A stretch of 64,000 bases of DNA from Capitella teleta (lineage: Eukaryota; Annelida; Polychaeta; Capitellidae): NCBI GenBank assembly GCA_000328365.1, contig KB309090.1, positions 2,462 through 66,461 on the forward strand. Direction: 5' to 3'. Under the pieces are notes generated by a model that searched no databases, was not told where the DNA came from, and worked only from the letters and a program-made list of their open reading frames with translations. A program made the translations under genes and the position numbers. Positions within the stretch are counted from its first letter, which is position 1. The number at the start of each line of letters is the position of its first letter. This document shows, piece after piece, positions 25,133 through 37,800 of this stretch.

Positions 25133-27505
25133 TTATTCGTATAAATAAATATACAGGGTTATGGTTGGTGAAACGAAAATCGAAAAGATAAACTACAACA
25201 TAAAGGTAGCTTAATTAAATGGTAAAATGATTAGATGCGCATAGTAATTCTTCACGAGTAATTTTAAAGTTTAAAAACATTAGGCCATCTCTAAAGTAAC
25301 AAAGGTCTTTTAAGGCTAACGATTCAGCAATCGTCGCTTCATCATACATGCCTCTTTGTATTATACTTTTTACATTTTCAAAATCATCAAATATAAAACG
25401 TAACGGAACAGAACTTAAAACAGAACATAAATGTACATTTTCACTAATGACAGAATACATGCAACCATAAAAACAATAATTGCTGGCAAGCTTTACAATG
25501 GTGCTACTGCTGCTCAGGCACTGCAAAATTATAAAAACTTAAGGAGCGTATCAGAAGGGCCGAAATTAAGTTTCCTTTTGGCAAATTATTTATATATTTC
25601 GTACGAGTTCTTATGGTTAATTTCCTAATACGTTTTAAACAATTTCGTCATGCTGTTAAAATCGGCTGAATATTTCTTAAATCCCATGGGGGGCAACCAT
25701 AGAACGAGGAGCAATATGAAGAAAAAAAAATAAAAAATAAAATAATAAAATAAAAAATGAGCTGAAAACATCAATTGAACAATGGCCGAATTTATACATT
25801 AGCACTTTAGTTAAACAGTACAGATCGGAAGCAGCCTTTTTTTTTTTACATTTCTGGTGGAACTATTCTCCCCGGTTGTGGTGCCAAGATCCACTAGCTG
25901 TATATATAAATCGGTCGTATTTCTTCACGGTCGCACGTACAGTAAATGAGGCTCTCTTGCAGTCCTGCCTTTGACATATTTGTACGTTCTGTTGGTTTGT
26001 AACCACTCTATCTTGGCACTTGGATCTTTAGTTACTCTGGTCTATTCTGTTCGATGATCGCTTTTTTTTTTCTTCTTTATTTTTCTCTTTTTTGTTTCTT
26101 TTTTTTTTTTTTAGACGATACGATGTATCCCTTTTATCCACACTCTAGAAGGTTTCTGGATAATTCTTTTGAAGAAAACTTCAGCACAAATGTATATAGC
26201 TATATACAAATATGAATGCTTTTAAGGGGAGCTCATAGGCCTACCGGTATTATTCCTGTCAATTTTATAAGCTGCTCATGTCATCTGTTCAACTTGATTA
26301 ATGAACTGGAAAATCAATTTAGGATCACAAACAATGTGCATGTGGTGATGACGATAGTCAACATGAGAGCCCCAATAGGGATCAATCCTATTATTATATT
26401 TAGATTTGAAAATCGGTGCATTTCCTTTGCACCTACGTGAATATGAAGCCACTTTTTGGGAAGAATGTTTTTTATCGTGATCTCCTCCCAAACGCATGGC
26501 GATCCCTTAGCAATCACACTCTCAATACACAGTCATAAATAAAATAAGATGTCAGAAAGAGATCTTTGTTATCTCATAAATCCCAAAAGAGATTACGCTG
26601 TTTCACCTTGGTTATCTTTCAACTCCCGAATGGATCTTTTCAGCACAATAATCAAATCTTGCGCCGAAATCGTTTCTCCCACATTTGAGTTTTCCCTGCA
26701 TTGGCATGTTAAGGGAGCAATCTCGCGCTTTCTCATGGATTGCCTTGGCGTTTTAACATAATTGAAAGCAGCGAGTTCATTCTGGTTTACAATGGGATCA
26801 TTCTGAATGAAGGTTGCCTTCCTCAATCATGAGCGCTTGCAGCAACTAGTGCTATATCCAATGGAGCAATAAATATTGCACCTTCATTTACTTTAAAAAA
26901 AACAATGGTCTTAAAAACCAATCCACCACCGCGTGTGTTTTATGAAACAGAAACACCAAAAGTGTGTTCTTGTCCTCAGCCGGACAGGCAACAGGAACAA
27001 ACATCTATCATTCTGCTAAATAAACTGGGCAGCTATCAATCAAGGCTTCAGCGCAAGTTAATTGCTGTTTTGACACGGGTATTTCGCCACCTGTCTTGTT
27101 ACTATCACCACATACAGTAATCAGATCTTTCTCTTTGCTGTGACAATGATTGAGGGGATAACAGTGATGAACGTAAGCTTACCTTTCCCGTCTTCTTCCC
27201 TATAAATGTACAATGCAGAAACAACATGTTTTATGTGTTAATCACATACATAGAGACCTTTGTCTGGGAATAAGCATGCAACAACTCTCTTGCTGAAGGC
27301 CAACCTTACCCAGCGTACGCGCTCAAGTTTCTTGAAATCGCTGGTCTTCGGAAACGTCTTTACACCAGCATTATTGCTTGCCTTGCTATTTCTTCAACAG
27401 GTCACCATAAATGTGAGCCCCATTGAATCAGCTTCTCTAAATTCTCTCGCAAATTGGACATTATTGTGATGACCGTTGAATGCCTTGCGATATATTTCTT
27501 TTTAG

Positions 27506-30500
27506 TTGAAACAACATGTCGCAGTGGCGCTTTTTCTTGCGCCAATGGACATTGCGTTCCAGAGAGTTGGATCTTGGACGGAAATGATGACTGCAAAGAC
27601 GGCAGCGACGAAGGTAATTTCATTTTGGAGAAATTGCGCCAACTGGTGATGAATTCGTGTCTTTGAAGCCAAAATAATCGGCACGAACTGCACAATGATT
27701 AAAGACTGTTGTCGCTGTGATGACTACGTTCCTCACTCCGAGTGCTTCAATACATCGGATTCTGTCGACACCTGTCAATGCCTTTCAGGATTTTACAGTA
27801 ATGCTCTTGGAACGGAATGCATTCGCCGTGAGTTGATCACTAAAGCAAATTATTTTTGAAGTATATCGCTGTGATTGATTGTGCCTCGATTCAGGGATTA
27901 ATTTATGAATGGTATTCTAAGCGACGAGTAATCACACAAAAACTTCTACATTTCAGGAATCATAGGAGATTCTTGTACAAGTGACTCAGATTGCTCGAAT
28001 GGATTCAAAAACAGTCATTGTAAGAATAGACTGTGTAAATGTGATGATGGCTACTACAACAGCGAGGATGGAGAATCTTGCACCAGACGTACGTTACATA
28101 ATCTCCCGATCGTATCATTCACTATTGTCATTCTAGGGTTCATTGAAGATTCCTGCTCTGTACACAAAGATTGCGACAGCGTCATGGTGAACAGCAATTG
28201 CTCTAATGGCGTATGTCAATGCAATTCTGGTTTCTACCACACTGAAGACAAATCTGAATGTCTTCTCCGTGAGTTGACCTTTAATTGTCTATTCATAATG
28301 TGAACACTTCTTTTCAATTATATGTCGTATTTTGTGTTGTTGGAGCTGAGGTGGTGCTCAGGTCTTAAATTTTCATGCAATGAAATGCAAAAAGGAAAAA
28401 AAAGGGATTCTTGTTTTAATATTGGATATGAATTGGATTTTTTCTCTGAGAACACCTCCTCCTAAGCTTAGCCTTTTAAATAATTAATGATTTGAATTGC
28501 TGTAGATTTTTAGTTTTGAGAAACATGATTTATTTTTCTCACTGAATTTTATTTTTGATTTATTTTTCGAGTCAAAAGGATTCCTCCCAGTCGTTCGTCA
28601 ACTCTTTTTATCTTTTTCATTTTCATTTTCATTTTCATTTTCATTTTCATATTTTATTTTATTTTATTTTATTTTATTTTAATTAGTTACCACATTGCTT
28701 AGTTTTACTAATACCACTAACCGAATGCATTCCCTGTTTGAAGCTTACCCAACTTTTGTGTGCATCCTTTTTTAGTTATTACAAATTATATCTAAATAAA
28801 ATGTCATTACAGCACCACTTTACTTAAGTTTATATGGATCAAATTTTAGAAAGCAGATATATTTTGGCAATATTTCATAAAGGAACACACGAAAAACATT
28901 CAATACAATGTATCATAATACAAAATACTATTTAATTCGTTATCAAATCAACCATTTTATGTGTACATACCAAATTAATAATTATATAAACGTATACTTA
29001 TGTTTGCTTGGGTATTACAATATGGGCATTGAGAGCATATTTGATAGCAAAGGAAATGACAACATTAGATTGCGTAACATTTACCTTTCAGGGCGAGTTG
29101 GAGACGACACCTGCACCCTGGACAGCGATTGCTCAGATGCAATCAACGATGCCGAATGTGTGAACGGTACCTGTATCTGCATCAGAGGTTATCAACACAC
29201 AACAAACCACACCTCATGTTACCGACGTTACATTGGTGATACCACGTGTGTCACCCACAATGACTGCACCGATTCAGTGCCACACAGTAACTGCACAGAG
29301 GGCACGTGCCACTGTCTGCCAGGTTACAATGCACAAGACCAAGGCTACAAATGTATGCTACGGAAAATCAAAGATGAGACGTGTTACCTGGACACCGATT
29401 GCAATTACGCGGTTCCGAATAGCAATTGTACAAATAGCACTTGTCTTTGCAACTCGGGATTCAATTCTGAAGCCAACCTGACAATTTGCCGACTTCGGAA
29501 GATTGGTGACGACAGCTGTGAATTGAGCACTGATTGTAGTGACGCCGTTGTAAGCAGTTTCTGCAGCGGTGGCTTCTGTGCATGTCGACCGGGATTCAGA
29601 GTCTCCGTTGATTTGGAATCATGCACGCGGAGAAAAATTGGCGAAGTGTGTGGAAATGATTCTGATTGTAACGCGGCAGTGCAAGACAGTATATGTAGAA
29701 ACAATACATGTGTTTGCAAAACTGGTTATTTATCAGCCATGAACGGCACAAAATGTCAGGCAAGAGTTATTGGAGATATTTGTGAAAAGGCTGTTGATTG
29801 TAACATTCTGATGCAACACAGCTTCTGTAGCAACGGCGAGTGTGAATGTGTGACTGGCTATTTAGCGGAAAATTCCAGCTGGTGTAAGTTAAGAGAAATT
29901 GGCGACCCGTGCGAAATCGACACGGACTGTGCGGCGGCTGTCAACAACAGTTTATGTGAAAGCAGCGTGTGCAAATGTGAATCTGGGAGATACGAAACCG
30001 AAGATCTCACGGAATGCCTGCTGAGAAAAATCAACGATGAAAACTGCGTTGTGAATGACGATTGCGGAGATGCCATCAATGACAGCAATTGCGAATCGGC
30101 TGTGTGCGTTTGCAACCGTGGTTTCTATGCTTCGATGGATCTCACCCAATGCATAAAACGTAAGTGTTGGTTTGCATGGAGTAAGGGATATATGTTTGAG
30201 TGCATGTATGTGAACAGTGGTGTTATTGCTCCCAGGAGACCTAGTGATCTTTATTCCACACTAATTTCCAGGGTGTGTACTTGTTTGGTTTTCTATTTCA
30301 GGAGAGATAGGAGATTTATGCGTAGAACACGGTGACTGCTCTGGTGCCATACTATCATCCAGATGTCTCAATAACTCCTGCGTTTGCAACCAGGGATATC
30401 ACCCACACGATAAAGACTTACACCAGTGCACTGCCAATTTAATCGGCGACAGCGTGTGTTTTATTGACAGCGAGTGCAGCATCGTCATTGCTAACAGTGA

Positions 30501-33500
30501 ATGTTCAGCTACTGGGTGTGTGTGCCTTGTTGGGTACCAACCGACCCAGGCTGGTACCCGGTGTGTGTTGAGGACGATAGGAGATAACTGTACATATGAT
30601 GACGATTGTTCCCATGCGGTGTCGCGGAGTTTGTGTCGTGATAACACCTGTGTATGTGAGGCAGGGCATCAAGAGAGTGCCTTGAATGACGCATGTATTA
30701 AGCGGAAGGTTGGAGACTCAACCTGCCGCGTAAACTCAGATTGTTCATCAGCAGTAAAGTTTAGCCATTGTGAGAATGGAACTTGTACGTGTGACATTGG
30801 CTTCAAAGTGACCGCGTCTAACACTTCTTGCATTCTGAGAAGAGTCGGCGACCAAAATTGCGTTCAGAACATAGATTGCAGTGCTGCTGTGAATAACAGT
30901 GGGTGTTACGATGAAACGTGTCAGTGCAATCTGGGGTACTACCCCAATAATGACAACACGACTTGTCTGCAAAACAAAGTCTATGATTCTCAGTGCTTCA
31001 GCGATTTGGACTGCAGTCATGTGATCAATGGGAGTCACTGCCACGAAGACATCTGCCTGTGTTTACCTGGATATTACGATACCAATGACAACTACACCTG
31101 TGTTCGCCGCAGACTTTGGGACGGCTGTGAAACAACCCGAGATTGCTCTGCAGTCATCGACAATTCCATCTGCTTTGATGGCGAGTGCCTCTGTCCTGAT
31201 GGCTACATGGCGCTAAACGGGAACAGAACTTGCACCAAACGAATCATTACGGACCCTTGTGGGCATAACTTTGACTGTTTGGCTGCGATCGGAGACAGTC
31301 GCTGTTCGAGTAACGTCTGCACATGCCAACTTGGGTATTATTCCAGTAATGATGGCACAATGTGCTCGAAACGTATAATTGGTGACAGATGTGTCACTGG
31401 CACTGATTGTTACCATGCTGTGAGTGACAGTATGTGCGTTTTTGGTGTTTGTTCATGTCAACCTGGGTTCATGTCGACGAGTAACGCCACAGTGTGCGTC
31501 AAACGTTGCATAGGCGACCAGTGTGCATCGCATGTTGATTGTTCAAGAGCAATTCCGAACAGTGTGTGTGCCGTAGACACGTGTCAATGTATCATTGGCT
31601 TCATCAGCAATGCCAATGGAAGCAGTTGCAGCCTTAGAGTCATTGGCGATCCGTGCGACGAAGACCAAGACTGCAGTGCAGCTATTACTGACGGTGTTTG
31701 CAACGCTGGCATCTGTCACTGTCCCTTTGGCTTCCTTACCCAAGATGATCATACCTGTCTTATACGTGAGTTCCCTTGCACGTATATCGATCGCACTCTG
31801 GTAATTGTAGGACGCTTTATTCCACCATCATGGGCTATCATAAACGACTGTTGTAGTCGATGAACAATTAGAGCCTGACTTTTATGCAGACAAAATACAT
31901 CAGCATTTGAAGTCTAAAATTGGTTTCCAATGGAACAGCGCCATTAGGGCAAGATTAGTAAAGTGTTGAAATGAGTCTTGATTAGGAATTATTATGGATA
32001 TATTGTGAATTATTCTAAAGTGTGTCAGCATTACTCTCATGAGACGTATGCACCCACACTATAATAATAAAATTATGATCATGATTATATCAATGTATTA
32101 TATAGTGTTCCTCGGAAGAAATGCGGATTATATATTCTTATTTATTTTGAGTCGGTGGTCTGTAATCGGCACTTTCTTAATTATGTCTGTGTATTTTGCA
32201 TCACTTACCTGAGTCGACCTAATTTAATCATCAAAACTGATGACCAGTATATGACGTCAGATTCTTGAAATTAACTGGTTAACTGTTCCAACACGAAACG
32301 ATATCTTCACATGCTTGTGGTAAACTACAGAACAGCGTAGATTCACTCCCTCAGAATTTCCCGACATTTTGCTCTGGTTTAGAAATTGTGGACTAAGGTC
32401 TTTGCCATAATTCTCTTCCAAACGGGAAACTTTCTCTCATAAGGCAATCATGATGAACGTTTCAGTTGATTAATCATTGTTTGCCAACATTTCGAGGTGA
32501 ATTGAGCATAGTGTTATAGTTTTATCACTTTTTGTTAGTTAAGTATTATGCAATTATCCTAGAATGCATCAGAGCTTGGCTTATGCGAGTCTATGGCGAG
32601 TTTTTGGAATATATAATATCAAACGCTCCCTTGGCATGTCTGGTAATAGGAACTTATATGTGGAGGGAAAGTGCCTCAGCCTGTAATGTTTACATGGGAT
32701 ATTAACGTGATAAAGATACATGTATTGATAATATTTTGCACAGTGCAAATTCTACAATTGACTGTGTTCTGTAACGTATTGCAGATAATACTAAATATGT
32801 ACTAATAATAATAAATAATAAATTTATTCAAACACGTAAAGTTTGGCAAACCGTGGCAGTTGATGGTGACAGAAACAAAGTTGTTTATGCGTCACCTGCA
32901 AATGAATGAAAACGTGAGGGAAAAAAAGAAACAAATGATACTTGAAGTGAAATTAAAAACCTTACAATAGTAACTCTTACAAAATGCTCTTGTTAGTTAC
33001 AATCGCTCTGTGAATATACCTTATCGCGTTGCGCATTGGTTCTGTACACTTCTTCACTGTCCAATGTTTCGTGATGTTTCCTGTCAAACAGAGCGTACAC
33101 CTCTGTTGATCTCACTACTCTTTATACTTAGGCGTTTCCTCTCCTTTCTTCATCAAAGAAGCCTTAATATTTGTTTTATCTTAGCTCCAGGATTGATTGC
33201 ATTCACAGTACGCCCAGGTGTTGCTCACTGTCAACACGTGTGCACTTAACCCCAACGTGAGAAATCACGTGAGCTTTGGTGTTGATGCTTTTGTACTATT
33301 TGAGTTTGGAACTATAAATGTTTCACTGCACTCGATGTTTCAAGTCGGAGATGTGATTATGAACTGTCACTATACATCCATGTGAGTAGGCGTCTCGTTA
33401 TCCTGTCGTTATCTCCTAAGATTGGTCATCTGTGTCACACGGTGGGCTGATTAAGTTATGTTTACATAATATGTGCTATATATTATATATATCTCTCTCT

Positions 33501-34270
33501 CTTGTATGCATGGTGTATTGGTGATTGTGAGTAAATATAACAACCAGCCTCGGATTACTAGCATGTTTTAATTGAACGTAAAACTAAAATTGCATGTTTG
33601 CTTATCTCAACAAATTAACAAAATTGATGCAGACCACGTAGAGACCAACGACTGGGAGGGGTACCTGACCACAATGGGGCATGCACTCATTGACCTCTTT
33701 GTTGCACCATCTCCAGGAGAACTCGGTGATGAGTGCACCCTGGACGACCATTGTTCTGGCATCAATCACACCCTCTGCAGGTCCGGGTTTTGCCAATGTC
33801 AGCGTGGCTACAAGAGGAGTATGGGAAAATGCCCCATGAAGCTGATCGATGAAGACTGTGAAGATGATGTTGATTGTAAAGTACCTGGAAGTCACTGCGA
33901 TCCATCGTCAAAGACATGCTCGTGTGACCTTGGGCGCATGAGCAATGTAAATCACAACTACTGTATTTGGAGGAAAGTTCAAGACAAGTGTGTTCTGCAC
34001 GAAGATTGCAATGCCTCCATGAAGAACTCATTCTGTTCAAGCGATTATAATATATGCTCCTGTGTAATTGGCAACATTCCCAGTGTAGATTTGGCAAAAT
34101 GCCATCCGCATGATGATATTGGTGATATTGTGAAGACAGTACTTTATATTGTGGCGATATCTGTCTTGATTATCACCAATATCTTTTTGGTTATGATGTT
34201 CACAAAGATTCTGAGAAATCTGGAAACTCAAAGAGACTTCTATGATCACAGTGTTTGCACCTCTATGTAA
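27506..34270 (+). CDS. LDLa plus EB-repeat single-pass membrane protein
   Basis: Exons: 27506-27613, 27669-27827, 27957-28088, 28137-28268, 29092-30159, 30302-31765, 33717-34270, all joined in phase 1. With the exon at 20414 the product is 1230 residues. The first exon is one LDLa domain (CRSGAFSC to DDCKDGSDE). Then follow EB-like repeats of about 45 residues with six cysteines spaced C-x5-C-x8-C-x4-C-x-C-x~12-C and a linker of the type R-K-I-G-D. There is one repeat in each of the next three exons, then eight and eleven repeats in two long exons, then three. The last exon ends in a membrane helix ([20 protein letters not shown]) and a 20-residue cytoplasmic tail, with AATAAA at 34292. Many NxS/T sequons fit an extracellular array. 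Proteins of this kind in invertebrates have no settled function; adhesion or recognition is inference. Introns are 48-129 nt near the start and longer later. Confidence 0.85.
28614..28681 (+). repeat. (TTTTCA)n followed by (TTTTA)n
   Basis: Six or seven copies of a TTTTCA hexamer run into about six copies of a TTTTA pentamer, within the 823-nt intron 28269-29091 of the EB-repeat gene. Confidence 0.9.
31766..33716 (+). other. Intron of the EB-repeat gene
   Basis: A 1.95-kb intron between the eleven-repeat exon and the terminal exon. It is AT-rich and I recognise no exon in it. The donor is C|GTGAGT and the acceptor is ATCTCCAG. Confidence 0.7.
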
Positions 34271-34291
34271 TGATGTTTGTTATTATGTACG

Positions 34292-34297
34292 AATAAA
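34292..34297 (+). terminator. Poly(A) signal (AATAAA) after the EB-repeat terminal exon
   Basis: Canonical AATAAA, 22 nt after the stop codon at 34270. It marks a 3' end upstream of the further EB exons that begin at 34820. Confidence 0.6.
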
Positions 34298-34819
34298 TTC
34301 CCATTCCCTTCTAAGGAGCCCTTGGTACTCAGAAAATTGCAGTTGCAATCGTCTCTTAATTATATTGGGCACCTGCATAATGTGGGTCTCTGTTGTGACT
34401 TTCAATTTCAAGTACCTGCTTTGTTACCGGTCTGTTTACACCAGATACCTTTGCGGGATGAAATTTGGTTCATTTGGTTCATTATTTATTTTAATCGTGT
34501 GGAAAATCGTGACATCATTCCGTCTCAGTGTGCAAGAATTATAAAATGTCGCCAGATTTCCTCACGCACCCAACAGACACGACCAATATCCGTCGCATTC
34601 CAGGATTATTCCTCAGTGTTGCTCCAACATCTTGAAACACACCTTCATACGTGAGCCAGCTTATGATTTGTTTAGCGATTTACTGTACGTAAGTCGAGGC
34701 AATACTGATCACAGCGAACCATTGCCTTTCAATTGAACCCGTGTGCTTCAGTCCATTGAAGCCATATCTATGTCGATTCAACTAACAATACTTCACTCTT
34801 GCAATGCAACCTTTCACAG

Positions 34820-37800
34820 GTAAAGTGGGAAGTCAATGCACATCCAACATCGACTGTTATGCAGCCATCACCAACAGTCATTGTCATAACGCATCGTGTG
34901 ACTGTAACCTCGGCCACTACGACGATCACAACGGAACCCAGTGTATTCGAAGTGAGTGTTATTGGACATAGCTTGCAGTGTTTAATCTATTCATTCGACA
35001 GGAGTCCTGAATGACACCTGCACGGAAGCGACTGATTGCAATAGCGTTATCCCTGAGGCCATTTGCAATGATGAGGATTTATGCGATTGTCCTTTGGCCT
35101 ATGAGTGGACTGAATACTGGGATGCATGCAGAAAAAGTCGGTTAATAATATAATATTATGTGGTAGTCAAATTTAGCTAAGCAATACTATTGTAACGNNN
35201 NNNNNNNNNNNNNNNNNNNNNNNNNNNNNNNNNNNNNNNNNNNNNNNNNNNNNNNNNNNNNNNNNNNNNNNNNNNNNNNNNNNNNNNNNNNNNNNNNNNN
35301 NNNNNNNNNNNNNNNNNNNNNNNNNNNNNNNNNNNNNNNNNNNNNNNNNNNNNNNNNNNNNNNNNNNNNNNNNNNNNNNNNNNNNNNAATAGTATTGCAG
35401 AAATTACGAGCAAATGAAAGCATGTCATGATCAGTATATGTATTGTATATTACCAATCCATAATGTGATTTTGTGGGACACGGATATTGAAGGATGTTTG
35501 CTTATTATTTTGCTTTGCAGGAGTTATAGGAAGTTTCTGCCAGGAAGATGAAGAATGTTTCTCCGCAGTTGAGTTCTCACACTGCGACAACAGAACATCC
35601 GAGTGCGACTGTACGGAGGCCTTCATGCCAAATGGCAACAACACCATCTGCCTTGTTAGTGAGTGTTTTTGTCTTTTAAAGTTAAAGTCACGGGCGGATA
35701 ATGCAACCACTTATGCATCATTTCCATAATTCTTGTGACAAAGATGGTGCCTTGCATGCAGAAGGTCGTGGGTTTGATCCCCGGTTAATGAGCTTGCAGT
35801 CTGAAAACCCCCACGCCCACCGCAACATAAACCACGGATAGTGTCGAAATGTGGAATGTGGTGGGAGATAAAGGGAGTGCGCCGTAAAGAGAAGCACTGC
35901 TTGTGGGGCCTTGGGGGCGGGGCTTATGTTTCTCTAACTAGGGATCACCCCTACACCCGCCCAACAGACCGCATCCACAGAGGAATTGACAAACTGATGA
36001 TCAACATTATTTTGAGTGCGTCATTTCAGGGCCAACGATGCCTCCCTTCGTTCAAATTCCACCTGATCGCGGTCCAACATGCAACCCCAATTCGTCAACC
36101 GATGACTGTGCTTCATACAATGACAGCAGATGTCTCACAATTGGATTGCAGTCTTATTGCGTTTGTCAGCCTGGCTACGGACGACGTAGTTCACAAGATC
36201 CATGCGTCAGTGAGTACCACACTTCCCCTGTGTAAAACATTCATTTTTGCAATTGAAACCATATGCGTTATCTAATAATAGAAATGACTATTGTTAAAAT
36301 TATGTTTTGCTTAACCATCACATTTGGAACCGGATTAAATGAGCCACTTGCACCCGAGTGATTTCTCGACTCGAATTGAGTTCTCAAGTGAGTAACTCAG
36401 AAACAATTAAGGTGTGAATTTGTTTGAGTAGATCATTTTAGAGTGGCGAGCAATTCTCAATAGTACCTCCCGTATCCCATTCATGATTCCTTCGAATAGA
36501 TGATTCACAGTCCCATTCTACGCATTCCTTTGTGATCGGGATTGTACGCATGTATAGTTGCAACAATTCCCGAATGTTTGTTTATTTATTTAGGGGTCAT
36601 CTCGTATGAAGCATCCATTGTATTGAACAGAATAAACCGGAAGTACGATGTGGGAAATTTAACATTCGAAGATGACCTTCATGATGTCACCTCAAAGCAA
36701 TTCCAAGAACTGGCAACTAGGCTGGAATTAAACGGGGTGCGGTATATGTTCCCAATTAACACATTCAATTATATATACTCCCCAACAGATCGCTACAAGT
36801 TTGCTATCCAGTGACATGAGAATGACCTATATTGAAAGCCACGTGATGAGTTTTGACCCATTTCTACCCTGGGGGATCCGTGTGAACGCCGTCATCAACT
36901 TCGAATTCAACGAAACTGCTTTGTTGCATAATATCAACCAAACACAATCGGTGTTTGAATCGTTTCTCAGCGGGTGAAAACAGCAACATTCAATCCATTG
37001 CATTTTGATTCAAACATATAATTTGTGAACAAGCATCTTAATCACTGTTTTACCGTTATATTTTAGGAGTCAGGGGGAACTTGGCAACAGTGGAATGTAT
37101 GTACCAGAGTCATACACGGATCACCTGTTGATTGAGGGTACGACAAACTTTACTTTAACAGCTGTTGACATTTGATCTAATAAACTTTTGCAGACTTGGA
37201 CGAATGTAACTCATCTCGGTGGATGACATTGCACAACTGTGACGTAGAGGCAGTGTGTTTGAATTTCGTCGGCACCTTCTCGTGTATCTGTCACCTGGAA
37301 TATAAAGACATTTCGTCCAATGTTATCTACCCTGGGAGAAGTTGTAAAGGTTGGTATGTTCCACATTATTGTCGTCGACATCCGAGTATAAATACGCTAT
37401 CCTGTTTTCTTCAATCTCAGCGCGAACCGTCCCAAGCATCCTACTTAACCTCGAATACACATTCCGTTCAGCAAGGTATGAAAAAACCCCATAGTATCTT
37501 GATTCACTTGGACTATAGCAAGGTAGTCCTGCTAAGATATCGATAATCGATACCATTAGTATGAATATCATAATAAATGTGCTTTCAATGATTAAAAACT
37601 TGAATTGCCTAATCGGTGAAGTTCACATGATCAATCAGGCGCAATACATCCAAGATCCACTGTCCTATTATTATATTGACCTCTGATAGTCGTGTCGATG
37701 GTGGCGGTTTTGCTACTTTCATAACCTCCCAGTGTCTCTCACTGTTTTCAGTCATCCTTTATCTCAGTCATTCTCAATTTTCAGCTGCACAAACGGGGTC

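Noticed and set aside
27260-27469. Hydrophobic leader-like open frame upstream of the LDLa exon
   Set aside because: It has no in-frame ATG after an upstream stop, and its possible donors are phase 0, which does not fit the phase-1 LDLa exon.
27469-27613. In-frame ATG reading straight into the LDLa domain
   Set aside because: The leader ([13 protein letters not shown]) is weak and the sequence just before the domain is a good acceptor (TTTCTTTTTAG). Kept only as an alternative start.
29092-31765. Regular repeats as a possible CRISPR-like or satellite array
   Set aside because: The period is a protein period with conserved cysteines and diverged nucleotides. It is a coding EB repeat array.
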